From positions 1-63,603 of the forward strand of contig JAZOCC010000030.1 of NCBI GenBank assembly GCA_045596385.1: 63,603 nucleotides of DNA, written 5' to 3'. Source of the DNA: SIG307 sp045596385. GTDB lineage: Bacteria > Bacillota > Clostridia > Lachnospirales > Lachnospiraceae. Under the pieces are notes generated by a model that made no database searches, was not told the DNA's origin, and saw only the letters and a list, made by a program, of their open reading frames with translations. The position numbers and the translations under genes were made by a program. Shown in pieces: positions 57,227-63,603 of this stretch (position 1 is the first letter of the stretch; each line of letters starts with the position of its first letter).

Positions 57227-58744
57227 ATGGAAAATCGAACCTACATCGCCATCGACTTAAAGTCCTTCTATGCCTCCGTGGAGTGTATTGAGCGGGGCTT
57301 GGACCCGCTGACCACAAATCTTGTGGTGGCGGATGCGGCGCGGACAGAAAAGACCATTTGCCTTGCGGTGTCGCCTTCACTAAAGCGGTACGGCATTCCG
57401 GGCCGGGCGCGGCTGTTTGAAGTGGTACAGAAGGTAAAAGAAGCGAATGCAGAGCGCAGAAATAAAGCACCCGGGAGAATGTTTACCGGAAAGTCTGCTT
57501 TTTCAAAAGAACTGGATACCCAGCCGGAGTTGGAAATCGATTACCTCGTGGCACCGCCCCGGATGGCGCTTTACTTGGACTACAGCACCCGGATTTACAA
57601 CGTATATTTGCAGTATGTGGCGCCGGAGGATATCCATGTGTATTCCATTGACGAGGTGTTTATGGACGTGACTCAGTACCTCCATACTTATGGATTGACG
57701 CCGAAGGAATTGGCGGCAAAGATGATTAAAAATGTGCTCACGGAGACCGGCATTACCGCCACGGCGGGCATCGGGACGAATCTGTACCTATGCAAGGTGG
57801 CAATGGATATTATGGCGAAGAAGGTAACGCCGGATGCGGACGGCGTGCGGATTGCGGAGCTGGATGAGATGAGCTACCGGAGACTCCTTTGGACCCATCG
57901 GCCGTTGACATCTTTTTGGCGAGTGGGTCGCGGCTATCAGAAGAAGTTGGAAGAAGTAGGGCTTTATACCATGGGAGATATTGCAAGATGCTCGCTTGGC
58001 GGACCGGGAGACTTCTACAATGAAGATTTATTATATAAGTTGTTCGGTGTCAATGCGGAGCTTCTCATTGACCATGCCTGGGGGTACGAGCCTACCACCA
58101 TTGAGATGATTAAGGCGTACAAGCCGGAGGTGAACAGTGTCAGTTCCGGACAGGTGCTTCAGGAGCCTTACGAGTTTGAAAAGGGAAAACTGATTGTACG
58201 GGAAATGACGGACCTTCTGGTGCTTGATTTGGTGGAAAAGAAGCTGGTGACGGACCAGATTGTACTGACGGTAGGATATGATATCGAGAACCTGACCCGT
58301 CCGGATATCCACTATACCGGTGAGGTGACGGTGGACGGATACGGCCGGCGGGTGCCGAAGCACGCCCACGGTACGGCAAACCTGGGGCGGCAGACCTCGT
58401 CTACGAAGCTGATTATCGACAAGGTAATGGAACTGTACGATGAGATAGTGAATCGGTCGCTTTTGGTGCGCCGGATTACGGTGGTTGCGAACCATTTGGT
58501 GGAAGAAAGCGCCGTGGTGGAGAAGGCGGAGTTTGAGCAGCTTAACTTGTTTACGGACTACGCAACGCAGCAGAAGGAGCAGGAACTCGAAAAAGAGGAC
58601 CGGGAGAAGGAACGGAAGCTCCAGGAAGCCATGCTTTCCGTAAAAAAGAAGTTCGGGAAAAATGCCATGATAAAGGGCATGAACCTGCAGGAGGGAGCTA
58701 TGACCGTGGAGAGGAATAAGCAGATCGGCGGGCATAAGGCGTAG
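57227..58744 (+). CDS. Y-family DNA polymerase (UmuC/DinB, UvrX-like)
   Basis: 505 residues from the ATG at 57227 (AAAGGAGG upstream). Metal-binding Asp in AIDLKSFYASVECIERG and the catalytic pair in YSIDEVFMDV are intact; AGIGTNLYLCKVAMDIMAKK is the fingers/thumb helix-hairpin region. The C-terminal tail is charged and ends near LFTDYATQQKEQELEK with a QLNLF-like beta-clamp-binding motif (FEQLNLF). It copies damaged DNA with low fidelity. SOS control through the LexA box. The YolD-like gene that follows is the usual partner of UvrX-type polymerases. Confidence 0.92.
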   Translation: MENRTYIAIDLKSFYASVECIERGLDPLTTNLVVADAARTEKTICLAVSPSLKRYGIPGRARLFEVVQKVKEANAERRNKAPGRMFTGKSAFSKELDTQPELEIDYLVAPPRMALYLDYSTRIYNVYLQYVAPEDIHVYSIDEVFMDVTQYLHTYGLTPKELAAKMIKNVLTETGITATAGIGTNLYLCKVAMDIMAKKVTPDADGVRIAELDEMSYRRLLWTHRPLTSFWRVGRGYQKKLEEVGLYTMGDIARCSLGGPGDFYNEDLLYKLFGVNAELLIDHAWGYEPTTIEMIKAYKPEVNSVSSGQVLQEPYEFEKGKLIVREMTDLLVLDLVEKKLVTDQIVLTVGYDIENLTRPDIHYTGEVTVDGYGRRVPKHAHGTANLGRQTSSTKLIIDKVMELYDEIVNRSLLVRRITVVANHLVEESAVVEKAEFEQLNLFTDYATQQKEQELEKEDREKERKLQEAMLSVKKKFGKNAMIKGMNLQEGAMTVERNKQIGGHKA

Positions 58745-58817
58745 CGTTTGGTGCGACGTTGGAAGAGTGCGAACGCAGGAATGCGGGCAAAAAACGGAAG
58801 GAAAGGAGGACATCGGG

Positions 58818-59264
58818 ATGAGAGAAAATGACGAGCACCGGTATGACGATATTATAGATTTACCGCACCATGTATCACGGAAGCATCCGCAGATGCCTCT
58901 TTTGGACCGGGCGGCGCAGTTTGCACCCTTTGCGGCTCTGACCGGCCATGAGGCGGCCATCAAGGAAACGGCGAGATTGACGGAGGAGGAAATCGAGCTT
59001 GACGAAAACAGTAAGGAGCTGTTGGACCTTCGTTTGCAACAGTTACAGGAGCATTTGTCGGAACAGCCGGAAGTCACCGTGACGTACTTTTGTCCGGATG
59101 AGAAAAAGGCCGGCGGTGCCTATGAGACGGTGACTGGGAAGGTGAAGAAGGTGGATGCATATGCCGGGGAGCTGGTGTTCACGGACGGGAGACGAATTGG
59201 GCTCGGGACGGTGATAGAGTTGACAGAGGAAAGTGAAAGGAAGATGGTGCTTTTTCATTTGTAA
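58818..59264 (+). CDS. YolD-like protein
   Basis: 148 residues from the ATG at 58818 (AAAGGAGGACATCG upstream). YDDIIDLPHHVSRKHPQM, LLDRAAQFAPFAALTGHEAAIKETARLTEEEIELDE and the C-terminal GKVKKVDAYAGELVFTDGRRIGL are the YolD-like layout found beside UmuC/UvrX genes in Firmicutes. It probably assists or regulates the polymerase. 73 bases after it, likely the same SOS operon. Confidence 0.82.
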   Translation: MRENDEHRYDDIIDLPHHVSRKHPQMPLLDRAAQFAPFAALTGHEAAIKETARLTEEEIELDENSKELLDLRLQQLQEHLSEQPEVTVTYFCPDEKKAGGAYETVTGKVKKVDAYAGELVFTDGRRIGLGTVIELTEESERKMVLFHL

Positions 59265-59289
59265 CGTAAAATAGGTTACAAATGAAAAA
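59251..59289. other. Perfect hairpin overlapping the YolD-like stop codon
   Basis: A 15-bp perfect stem (TTTTTCATTTGTAAC with its complement at 59275-59289) around nine bases. It includes the stop codon. No T run follows on the plus strand, though the T-rich left arm would be an ideal U tract on the minus strand. Confidence 0.6.
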
Positions 59290-59324
59290 TGGAATCGGTT
59301 GCGCGGAAAATGCAAAATTTCCTC

Positions 59325-59353
59325 TTGCCATTTTCTTCTCTTTCATGTACAAT
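59325..59353 (+). promoter_or_regulatory. Promoter of holA
   Basis: TTGCCA (59325-59330), a 17-base spacer and TACAAT (59348-59353). A small GGTAC/GTACC hairpin lies in the leader. Confidence 0.65.
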
Positions 59354-59411
59354 AGATTGGTACGTTAAGTGTACCGTTTCGTTTGTGGTGTACCATGTTA
59401 AAGGAGTGCCT

Positions 59412-60389
59412 ATGAAGGGAATTAAGGAGCATATCAAAACCGGGCAGTACAAGACCGTATACCTGCTTTACGGGACGGAGATGTATCTGCGCCGCCTCTA
59501 TACTTCCAAATTAAAGGCAGGAGCCCTTGGCGGGGGAGATACGATGAATTTGTCTGTGTTCTCCGGCAAAGATACCGACTGGAACGAGGTTCGGAATCTG
59601 GCGGAGACCATGCCGTTCTTTGCGGATCACCGCGTCATTGTTCTGGAGAATACCGGAGCGTTTAAGAATGCGTGTGATTTTGCAGGTGAGATAGGGAACC
59701 TTCCGGACACTGCGGTACTGATATTTAACGAGTCCGAGGTGGACAAACGAAGCCGGATGTTTAAAGCTGTGAAGGACTGCGGCTATGTCTGTGAGATGAA
59801 CGGCCTCAGTGAGGACGACTTAAGCGTTTGGGTTGCCCAGCTGTTAAACAAAGACAGCAAGAAAATCAGCAGGGACGATTTAAGGTTGTTCTTGGAGCGT
59901 GTCGGCACCGATATGGAAAACATCGAGACCGAAGTAGAGAAGCTGGTTTGCTACATCGGCGACCGGGAAGTGGTGACGAAGGAAGACATCCTGACGGTGA
60001 CCACGGAACAGATCTCCGGAAAGATATTTGCCATGACGGACGCTCTGGGTGCTAGAAATAAGAAGCTTGCCTTAGAGCTTTATCACGACCTGCTTTCCGT
60101 GCGGGAAAAGCCTATGACGGTGCTGTACCTTATGGTGCGCCAGTGCAATATGATATTGCAGGCAGCGGAGATGAACCGACAGGGACTGGACCGTTCCGCC
60201 ATTGCATCCAAAGCAGGAATGCCGCCTTTTGCGGTAGGCAAATGCCTGTCCCAGGCAAAGAACTTTACAAAGCAGCAGCTCCTTCATCTGATCACCTACG
60301 GGACAGAGCTTGAGGAGCAAATCAAAACCGGACGCATCGACGAGCGCATCGCAGTAGAACTTTTCTTACTCACTGCCGTCGGCGCATAA
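59412..60389 (+). CDS. holA: DNA polymerase III delta subunit
   Basis: 325 residues from the ATG at 59412 (AAGGAG upstream). The delta subunit opens the sliding clamp as part of the clamp loader. YLLYGTEMYLRRLYTSKL is the conserved N-terminal block; the absence of a Walker A Lys is normal for delta. The C-terminal helical domain (ALELYHDLLSVREKPMTVLYLMVRQCNMI, AVGKCLSQAKNFTKQQL) is typical. In many Firmicutes holA follows comEC; here they are 6.5 kb apart with unrelated genes between. Confidence 0.9.
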   Translation: MKGIKEHIKTGQYKTVYLLYGTEMYLRRLYTSKLKAGALGGGDTMNLSVFSGKDTDWNEVRNLAETMPFFADHRVIVLENTGAFKNACDFAGEIGNLPDTAVLIFNESEVDKRSRMFKAVKDCGYVCEMNGLSEDDLSVWVAQLLNKDSKKISRDDLRLFLERVGTDMENIETEVEKLVCYIGDREVVTKEDILTVTTEQISGKIFAMTDALGARNKKLALELYHDLLSVREKPMTVLYLMVRQCNMILQAAEMNRQGLDRSAIASKAGMPPFAVGKCLSQAKNFTKQQLLHLITYGTELEEQIKTGRIDERIAVELFLLTAVGA

Positions 60390-60428
60390 CTAAGGGTATT
60401 ACAGCATACGCTGTTGCCATAAATATAC

Positions 60429-60514
60429 GGAGACGTATCGAAGAGGCCGTAACGAGACTGACTCGAAATCAGTTTGCCTGCAAGGGCACGAGGGTTCGAA
60501 TCCCTCCGTCTCCG
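60429..60514 (+). tRNA. tRNA-Ser (anticodon CGA)
   Basis: 86 nt. Acceptor GGAGACG pairs with CGTCTCC; anticodon loop CTCGAAA with anticodon CGA; a long variable arm; T-loop TTCGAAT; discriminator G as in serine tRNAs. No CCA encoded. Confidence 0.93.
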
Positions 60515-60526
60515 CTTTCAGTGAGG

Positions 60527-60560
60527 AAGGACTTACCAGGTGGTAGGTCCTTTTTGTTTT
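60527..60560 (+). terminator. Terminator after tRNA-Ser
   Basis: AAGGAC (60527-60532) pairs with GTCCTT (60547-60552), with ACC/GGT inside, and ends TTTTTG. Confidence 0.75.
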
Positions 60561-60660
60561 GGGGAGGATGGACTGGGGAGAAGGGAATGGGTAAGTAGAG
60601 GCAAGTGTGGTCGGGGATGGGCAGGTAGGGGCAAGTGCAACGGTTAGGAGCATGGGGGAG
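60561..60660. repeat. G-rich stretch with a 21-base repeat
   Basis: Four G runs of 3-4 lie within 60561-60591 and more follow. Segments 60587-60607 and 60617-60637 are near copies (ATGGGTAAGTAGAGGCAAGTG with three changes), 30 bases apart. On the plus strand this could fold as a G-quadruplex. Confidence 0.45.
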
Positions 60661-60706
60661 AGGGAGGTGACGACACCCGGAGGACACCTGCAACATAAAG
60701 TTTAAT

Positions 60707-60735
60707 TTGACTAATGTGTTTTAATATGTTACAAT
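60707..60735 (+). promoter_or_regulatory. Promoter of the nuclease-HEPN locus
   Basis: TTGACT (60707-60712), a 17-base spacer and TACAAT (60730-60735). Confidence 0.7.
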
Positions 60736-60784
60736 CAATTTAAAGGTTTACAATTATTTGTAGATATGTATTGGAGGTACAAGC

Positions 60785-61768
60785 ATGTATTGTTTAGACA
60801 ACAAGCAGCCGTTAAAGTTGGAAGAGATTACGTTTGCAGAGTTGGGAATGAAGGAAAGTGATATTGAAGAGATTCTTAGAAAAAATATCGATATGGTTTG
60901 TGATGATGAAGAGTCATTGCTGGTCGTGGGCCAACAAGTAAAAAATGAAAAACTTGGTCGGAGTGATTTGACTGCGATTGATGATTCGGGAAATTTGGTT
61001 TTAATTGAAATAAAACGGGATAGAAAAGATATTGAGGGCAGAAAGGAAGCATTTGAATTTCAGGCAATCCGTTATGCGGCCAGTTGTGCCACAATTAAAA
61101 CCCCGGATGAGCTGATTCAAAATGTGTTTGCACCGTATGTAGAAAAGCATAAGGAAGAATTCGGCAAGGAAGAGCTGACTTCTGTGGAAATCGCAAAGAG
61201 AAAGCTGACGGACTTTGTGAATAACAATGAGATTGTGGATTTTAATGTGCATCAGAGAATCATTTTAATTGCCTCTGATTTTGATGAGCAAACATTATCT
61301 GCGGTGGCATGGTTAAACAGTAATCATGTGGATATCAGTTGTTATAAAATCTGTCCTTTTAAGATGGGAGAGTCTGTTATTGTTGATGTTAAGCGGATTT
61401 TGCCAGTGATGGAGTACAAAGATTTTTACGTGGATGTGGTAAGGAAAGACACCATAATCAAGGAAAAGAAACGGGACATCACAAGGCAGGTATTGCCGAA
61501 GATTGACAAGATGCTGGAGTGGGGAGTAGTGAAGGTGGGAGATATTCTGGTTGCAAAGGGAACCACGGAAGAGGCAACGTTACAAGAAGACGGACAAGTT
61601 GTAACTACATACGGAATAATGACATTGCAGCAGTGGTTGAAAGGAATCTACGGCTGGTCTTCGGTACAAACCTATGCTTTTGTGCTTCAAAAATCAAGCG
61701 GAAAATTGTTGATGGATTTGCGCAGTGAGTATATGGAGAGGGAGATGAGCGTAGGTGCAGAGGAGTAA
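60785..61768 (+). CDS. PD-(D/E)XK nuclease-like protein with RAMA-like C-terminus
   Basis: 327 residues. The N-terminal half shows a nuclease core: LGRSDLTAIDDSGNLVLIEIKRDR gives D61 and E75-x-K77, as in NucS/DUF91-type endonucleases, followed by helices. The C-terminal part (VKVGDILVAKG, ATLQEDGQVVTTYGIMTLQQWLKGIYGW) resembles RAMA/DUF4357 domains associated with restriction and modification proteins. It may cut modified or foreign DNA. GGAGGT precedes the start. A HEPN-domain gene follows after 74 bases. Defence function is inferred. Confidence 0.75.
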   Translation: MYCLDNKQPLKLEEITFAELGMKESDIEEILRKNIDMVCDDEESLLVVGQQVKNEKLGRSDLTAIDDSGNLVLIEIKRDRKDIEGRKEAFEFQAIRYAASCATIKTPDELIQNVFAPYVEKHKEEFGKEELTSVEIAKRKLTDFVNNNEIVDFNVHQRIILIASDFDEQTLSAVAWLNSNHVDISCYKICPFKMGESVIVDVKRILPVMEYKDFYVDVVRKDTIIKEKKRDITRQVLPKIDKMLEWGVVKVGDILVAKGTTEEATLQEDGQVVTTYGIMTLQQWLKGIYGWSSVQTYAFVLQKSSGKLLMDLRSEYMEREMSVGAEE

Positions 61769-61842
61769 GGTATGTTCATAGATAGAAAGTATCGGTTTGC
61801 CGTTAACGGAGAGGCAATAGTAGAGAAGGAGGGTGTTATCAT

Positions 61843-63129
61843 ATGTTTACTAGTGTAATAGGTAATTTTTTAAATAATATACAGTCACTTAGAATTTACA
61901 TTGATAGTGTGGAACTTTTTGATTTGAAGGAAATAAATGGTGACGATATCAATTCTGACATTGCTTTGGCTACATTTATGCTTTTAGCAAAAGAAACCAA
62001 GATGCATAATACTAGTTTGGAAGATATACTAGAGAAGGGAGAAAGTCACAATAAAGCTGATGAAGCAACTGTTAATTTTCTAAGAGAGACTATAGCAGAA
62101 CTGGAGAAGATGGTCGAAATTAGTGCAGATGGAAAGACCGGTCAGTATCGGAGACTTCCCAAAAATTTGAAAGAAGCATATAGAAAAATCGAGGCTATGC
62201 AAAAGCAAAGGGATATATTATATAGTGGTGCACTTTTGCTTTTGGTGACATATTTTGAGAATATGATATCAAAGAGCTTTAAAATCGACTTTCATATGCA
62301 TCCACAAAGAATGTCATTGGATAATAAAACTGTTTCATATAAGCTATTGGAGCAATCTAATAACATTGAAGATATTAAAGAGCTATTGATAGAAGAAGAA
62401 ATAACTACATTGATGTATAAATCTGTTTCAGATTGGATAGATTATTTAAAGAGAAATCTAAATATGGAATTATTATATGCTTCAGAAAAACTACCTAATT
62501 TGAAAGAGATAATTGCGAGAAGAAATATTATTGTACATAATGAGGGAGTTGTAAATAATATTTATTTACGAGTAGTTGATAAAAATTTTACAGAGGATAT
62601 AGAAATTGGGGACAAATTATATGTTGACGAGAGGTACATACATGACTCAATAGAATTAGTTGAGTCAATTGGAGTTGCCCTTATGATAGAGATGTGGCTT
62701 AAAGAATCTGGTCAAGACTCTAAAGAAATAGATAAGATATTAGCTTTTATTTTTGATGAGTATTTGATTTTTGAAAGATGGGAAGACGCAAGAGTTTTAT
62801 ATGAGATATGCCTAAAAAGTAAGAAATTGCAAGATGCAGATATGTTGCTTTGTAAAATAAATAGGTGGCAGTGCTATAAATGGTTAGGTCAATTTGCAAC
62901 GATAAAAAAAGAGATTGAAGATTTAGATGTTTCAGCGAGTAAAACAAAGTATCAATTAGGCGTTTTAGCACTGTTAGATAAATATGAAGAATTTTTTAGT
63001 CTATTTGAGGGACAAAACGAAATAGGCGAGGATGAGTTGAATGAATGGCCGCTTTTTAGAGGAATTAGAGAATGTGAACAATATAAACAGTATTGCAAAA
63101 AAGACATAGAAGTAGAAACTGAAATTTAA
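61843..63129 (+). CDS. HEPN-domain protein, putative RNase toxin
   Basis: 428 residues. The centre contains IIARRNIIVHNEG, giving the HEPN motif R-N-x3-H (R227, H232), the usual active site of HEPN RNases. Upstream helices (ALLLLVTYFENMISKSF) and the downstream helical region fit the RiboL-PSP/MAE_28990-like HEPN architecture; the last 130 residues look like helical repeats. No Cas or known antitoxin motif. Strongly AT-rich, unlike holA. Placed behind a restriction-like nuclease gene, it probably acts in phage defence; this is inference. GGAGGG precedes the start. Confidence 0.6.
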   Translation: MFTSVIGNFLNNIQSLRIYIDSVELFDLKEINGDDINSDIALATFMLLAKETKMHNTSLEDILEKGESHNKADEATVNFLRETIAELEKMVEISADGKTGQYRRLPKNLKEAYRKIEAMQKQRDILYSGALLLLVTYFENMISKSFKIDFHMHPQRMSLDNKTVSYKLLEQSNNIEDIKELLIEEEITTLMYKSVSDWIDYLKRNLNMELLYASEKLPNLKEIIARRNIIVHNEGVVNNIYLRVVDKNFTEDIEIGDKLYVDERYIHDSIELVESIGVALMIEMWLKESGQDSKEIDKILAFIFDEYLIFERWEDARVLYEICLKSKKLQDADMLLCKINRWQCYKWLGQFATIKKEIEDLDVSASKTKYQLGVLALLDKYEEFFSLFEGQNEIGEDELNEWPLFRGIRECEQYKQYCKKDIEVETEI

Positions 63130-63130
63130 T

Positions 63131-63173
63131 AAAAAACTCCACTAGAGATAAAGTATGTTTAGTGGAGTTTTTT
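63131..63173 (+). terminator. Terminator after the HEPN gene
   Basis: AAAAAACTCCACTA (63131-63144) pairs perfectly with TAGTGGAGTTTTTT (63160-63173). Confidence 0.92.
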
Positions 63174-63220
63174 ATATTTATGAAATAAATAGGAGGTAAA
63201 ATATATTTAAAGTATATTAA

Positions 63221-63427
63221 ATGAAAATGTATAAAAAAGTATTTCAATGTAAATTATGCAGGAAGCGAATAATTAAAGATTGGATGGATATTCCGCAGGA
63301 TGTGGCTAATATTAAAATTATTAATGATATGAGTTTTGATAAAAGAGAAATTCATTTTTGTAATCACTTTGATATGGGGATATTAGAATTTATAGGAATA
63401 ACAAGTAAGGAAGAAAGATATGAATAA
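63221..63427 (+). CDS. Small hypothetical protein with possible zinc-binding Cys
   Basis: 68 residues. FQCKLCRKRI gives CxxC and HFCNHF adds a Cys and His, a possible zinc-ribbon-like set. In-frame TAA stands just before the ATG at 63221, and the AGGAGG at 63191-63196 is 24 bases away, too far for normal use; a second ATG lies at 63227. Whether it is translated is uncertain. It is the last ORF before the right edge. Confidence 0.35.
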   Translation: MKMYKKVFQCKLCRKRIIKDWMDIPQDVANIKIINDMSFDKREIHFCNHFDMGILEFIGITSKEERYE

Positions 63428-63514
63428 GAGAAAGTAAGATTGTTGGAAGAGGAAGTTTTAAGAGGAGTGTGTGAATAAAAGTCTGTAAATACTGATCTTC
63501 TATGATAATGATTT

Positions 63515-63546
63515 GGGCTGAAGGCTCTCTTGGGAGCTTTCAGCCC
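63515..63546 (+). terminator. Strong hairpin near the right edge
   Basis: GGGCTGAAGGCTC pairs with GAGCTTTCAGCCC (one wobble) around TCTTGG. Followed by TCGTATTATAT, so the T tract is weak. Confidence 0.55.
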
Positions 63547-63603
63547 TCGTATTATATATAACAGCTAATACCAATGCATGTCAAGTACAGGCGAATTTTT
63601 CCG

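Noticed and set aside
58031..59077. A 348-codon open frame antisense to the polymerase and YolD-like genes
   Set aside because: Crosses two well-supported genes and their intergenic gap on the other strand; composition is not protein-like.

Overview
The window looks like chromosomal DNA of an anaerobic, low-to-moderate-GC Clostridia, most likely Lachnospiraceae. This is inferred from gene content and signals: a dimer-type glycyl-tRNA synthetase next to pyruvate phosphate dikinase, a tryptophan T-box, a Gram-positive LexA box, GerMN and ComEA/ComEC proteins, flagellin, many GGDEF/EAL proteins, strong AGGAGG ribosome sites and U-tailed terminators. No species can be named from sequence alone. 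glyS and ppdK use a narrow, highly expressed codon set, while 6.1-13.1 kb and 60.8-63.5 kb are visibly AT-richer and look acquired.

Layout: 0-1.2 kb holds the end of a YfcE-like phosphodiesterase and five tRNA genes (Arg, His, Gln, Lys, Leu), followed by hairpin modules that repeat the tRNA-Leu 3' end. 1.6-5.8 kb is glyS and ppdK. 6.1-15.9 kb is an accessory/defence block: a BfiI-like restriction-modification system (AbrB-like regulator, two methyltransferases, phospholipase-D-fold endonuclease), a RloC/PrrC-like ATPase with a zinc hook, a UPF0175/DUF3368 toxin-antitoxin pair and an AAA/DUF4143 ATPase. 16-24.3 kb carries small housekeeping and accessory genes (GrpB, MmcQ/YjbR, GyrI-like, three GNATs, DAHP synthase, patatin, 2H phosphoesterase, XRE regulator). 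24.5-31.7 kb has AIM24, a PutP symporter with GH43, an OYE-like flavoenzyme, a phosphatase, a PfkB sugar kinase and a minimal flagellin.

31.8-39 kb is rich in cyclic-di-GMP genes (one EAL, two GGDEF, one of them fused to a LacI-type sensor) plus a DUF2975/YozG module. 39.1-42.7 kb is a heterodimeric ABC exporter. 46.4-52.9 kb links competence genes comEA and comEC around a two-component system and a GerMN lipoprotein. 54-55.8 kb is a Trp T-box, a 19-codon Arg-rich leader ORF and a stand-alone trpB. 56.4-60.5 kb holds Nudix, a HIT-like fragment, a LexA-boxed Y-family polymerase with a YolD partner, holA and tRNA-Ser. 60.8-63.4 kb holds a PD-(D/E)XK/RAMA protein and a HEPN protein, a second likely defence locus.

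The most unusual structure is in the 618-base gap after trpB. Nine exact copies of an 8-mer, TCATGGTA, strictly alternate in orientation at about 31-base spacing (55972-56273), preceded at the same phase by a one-mismatch copy and further upstream by a roughly 30-base palindrome. I know of no named element with this design. A second recurring theme is promoters nested inside terminators (27.9, 39.0, 42.8 and 46.4 kb).
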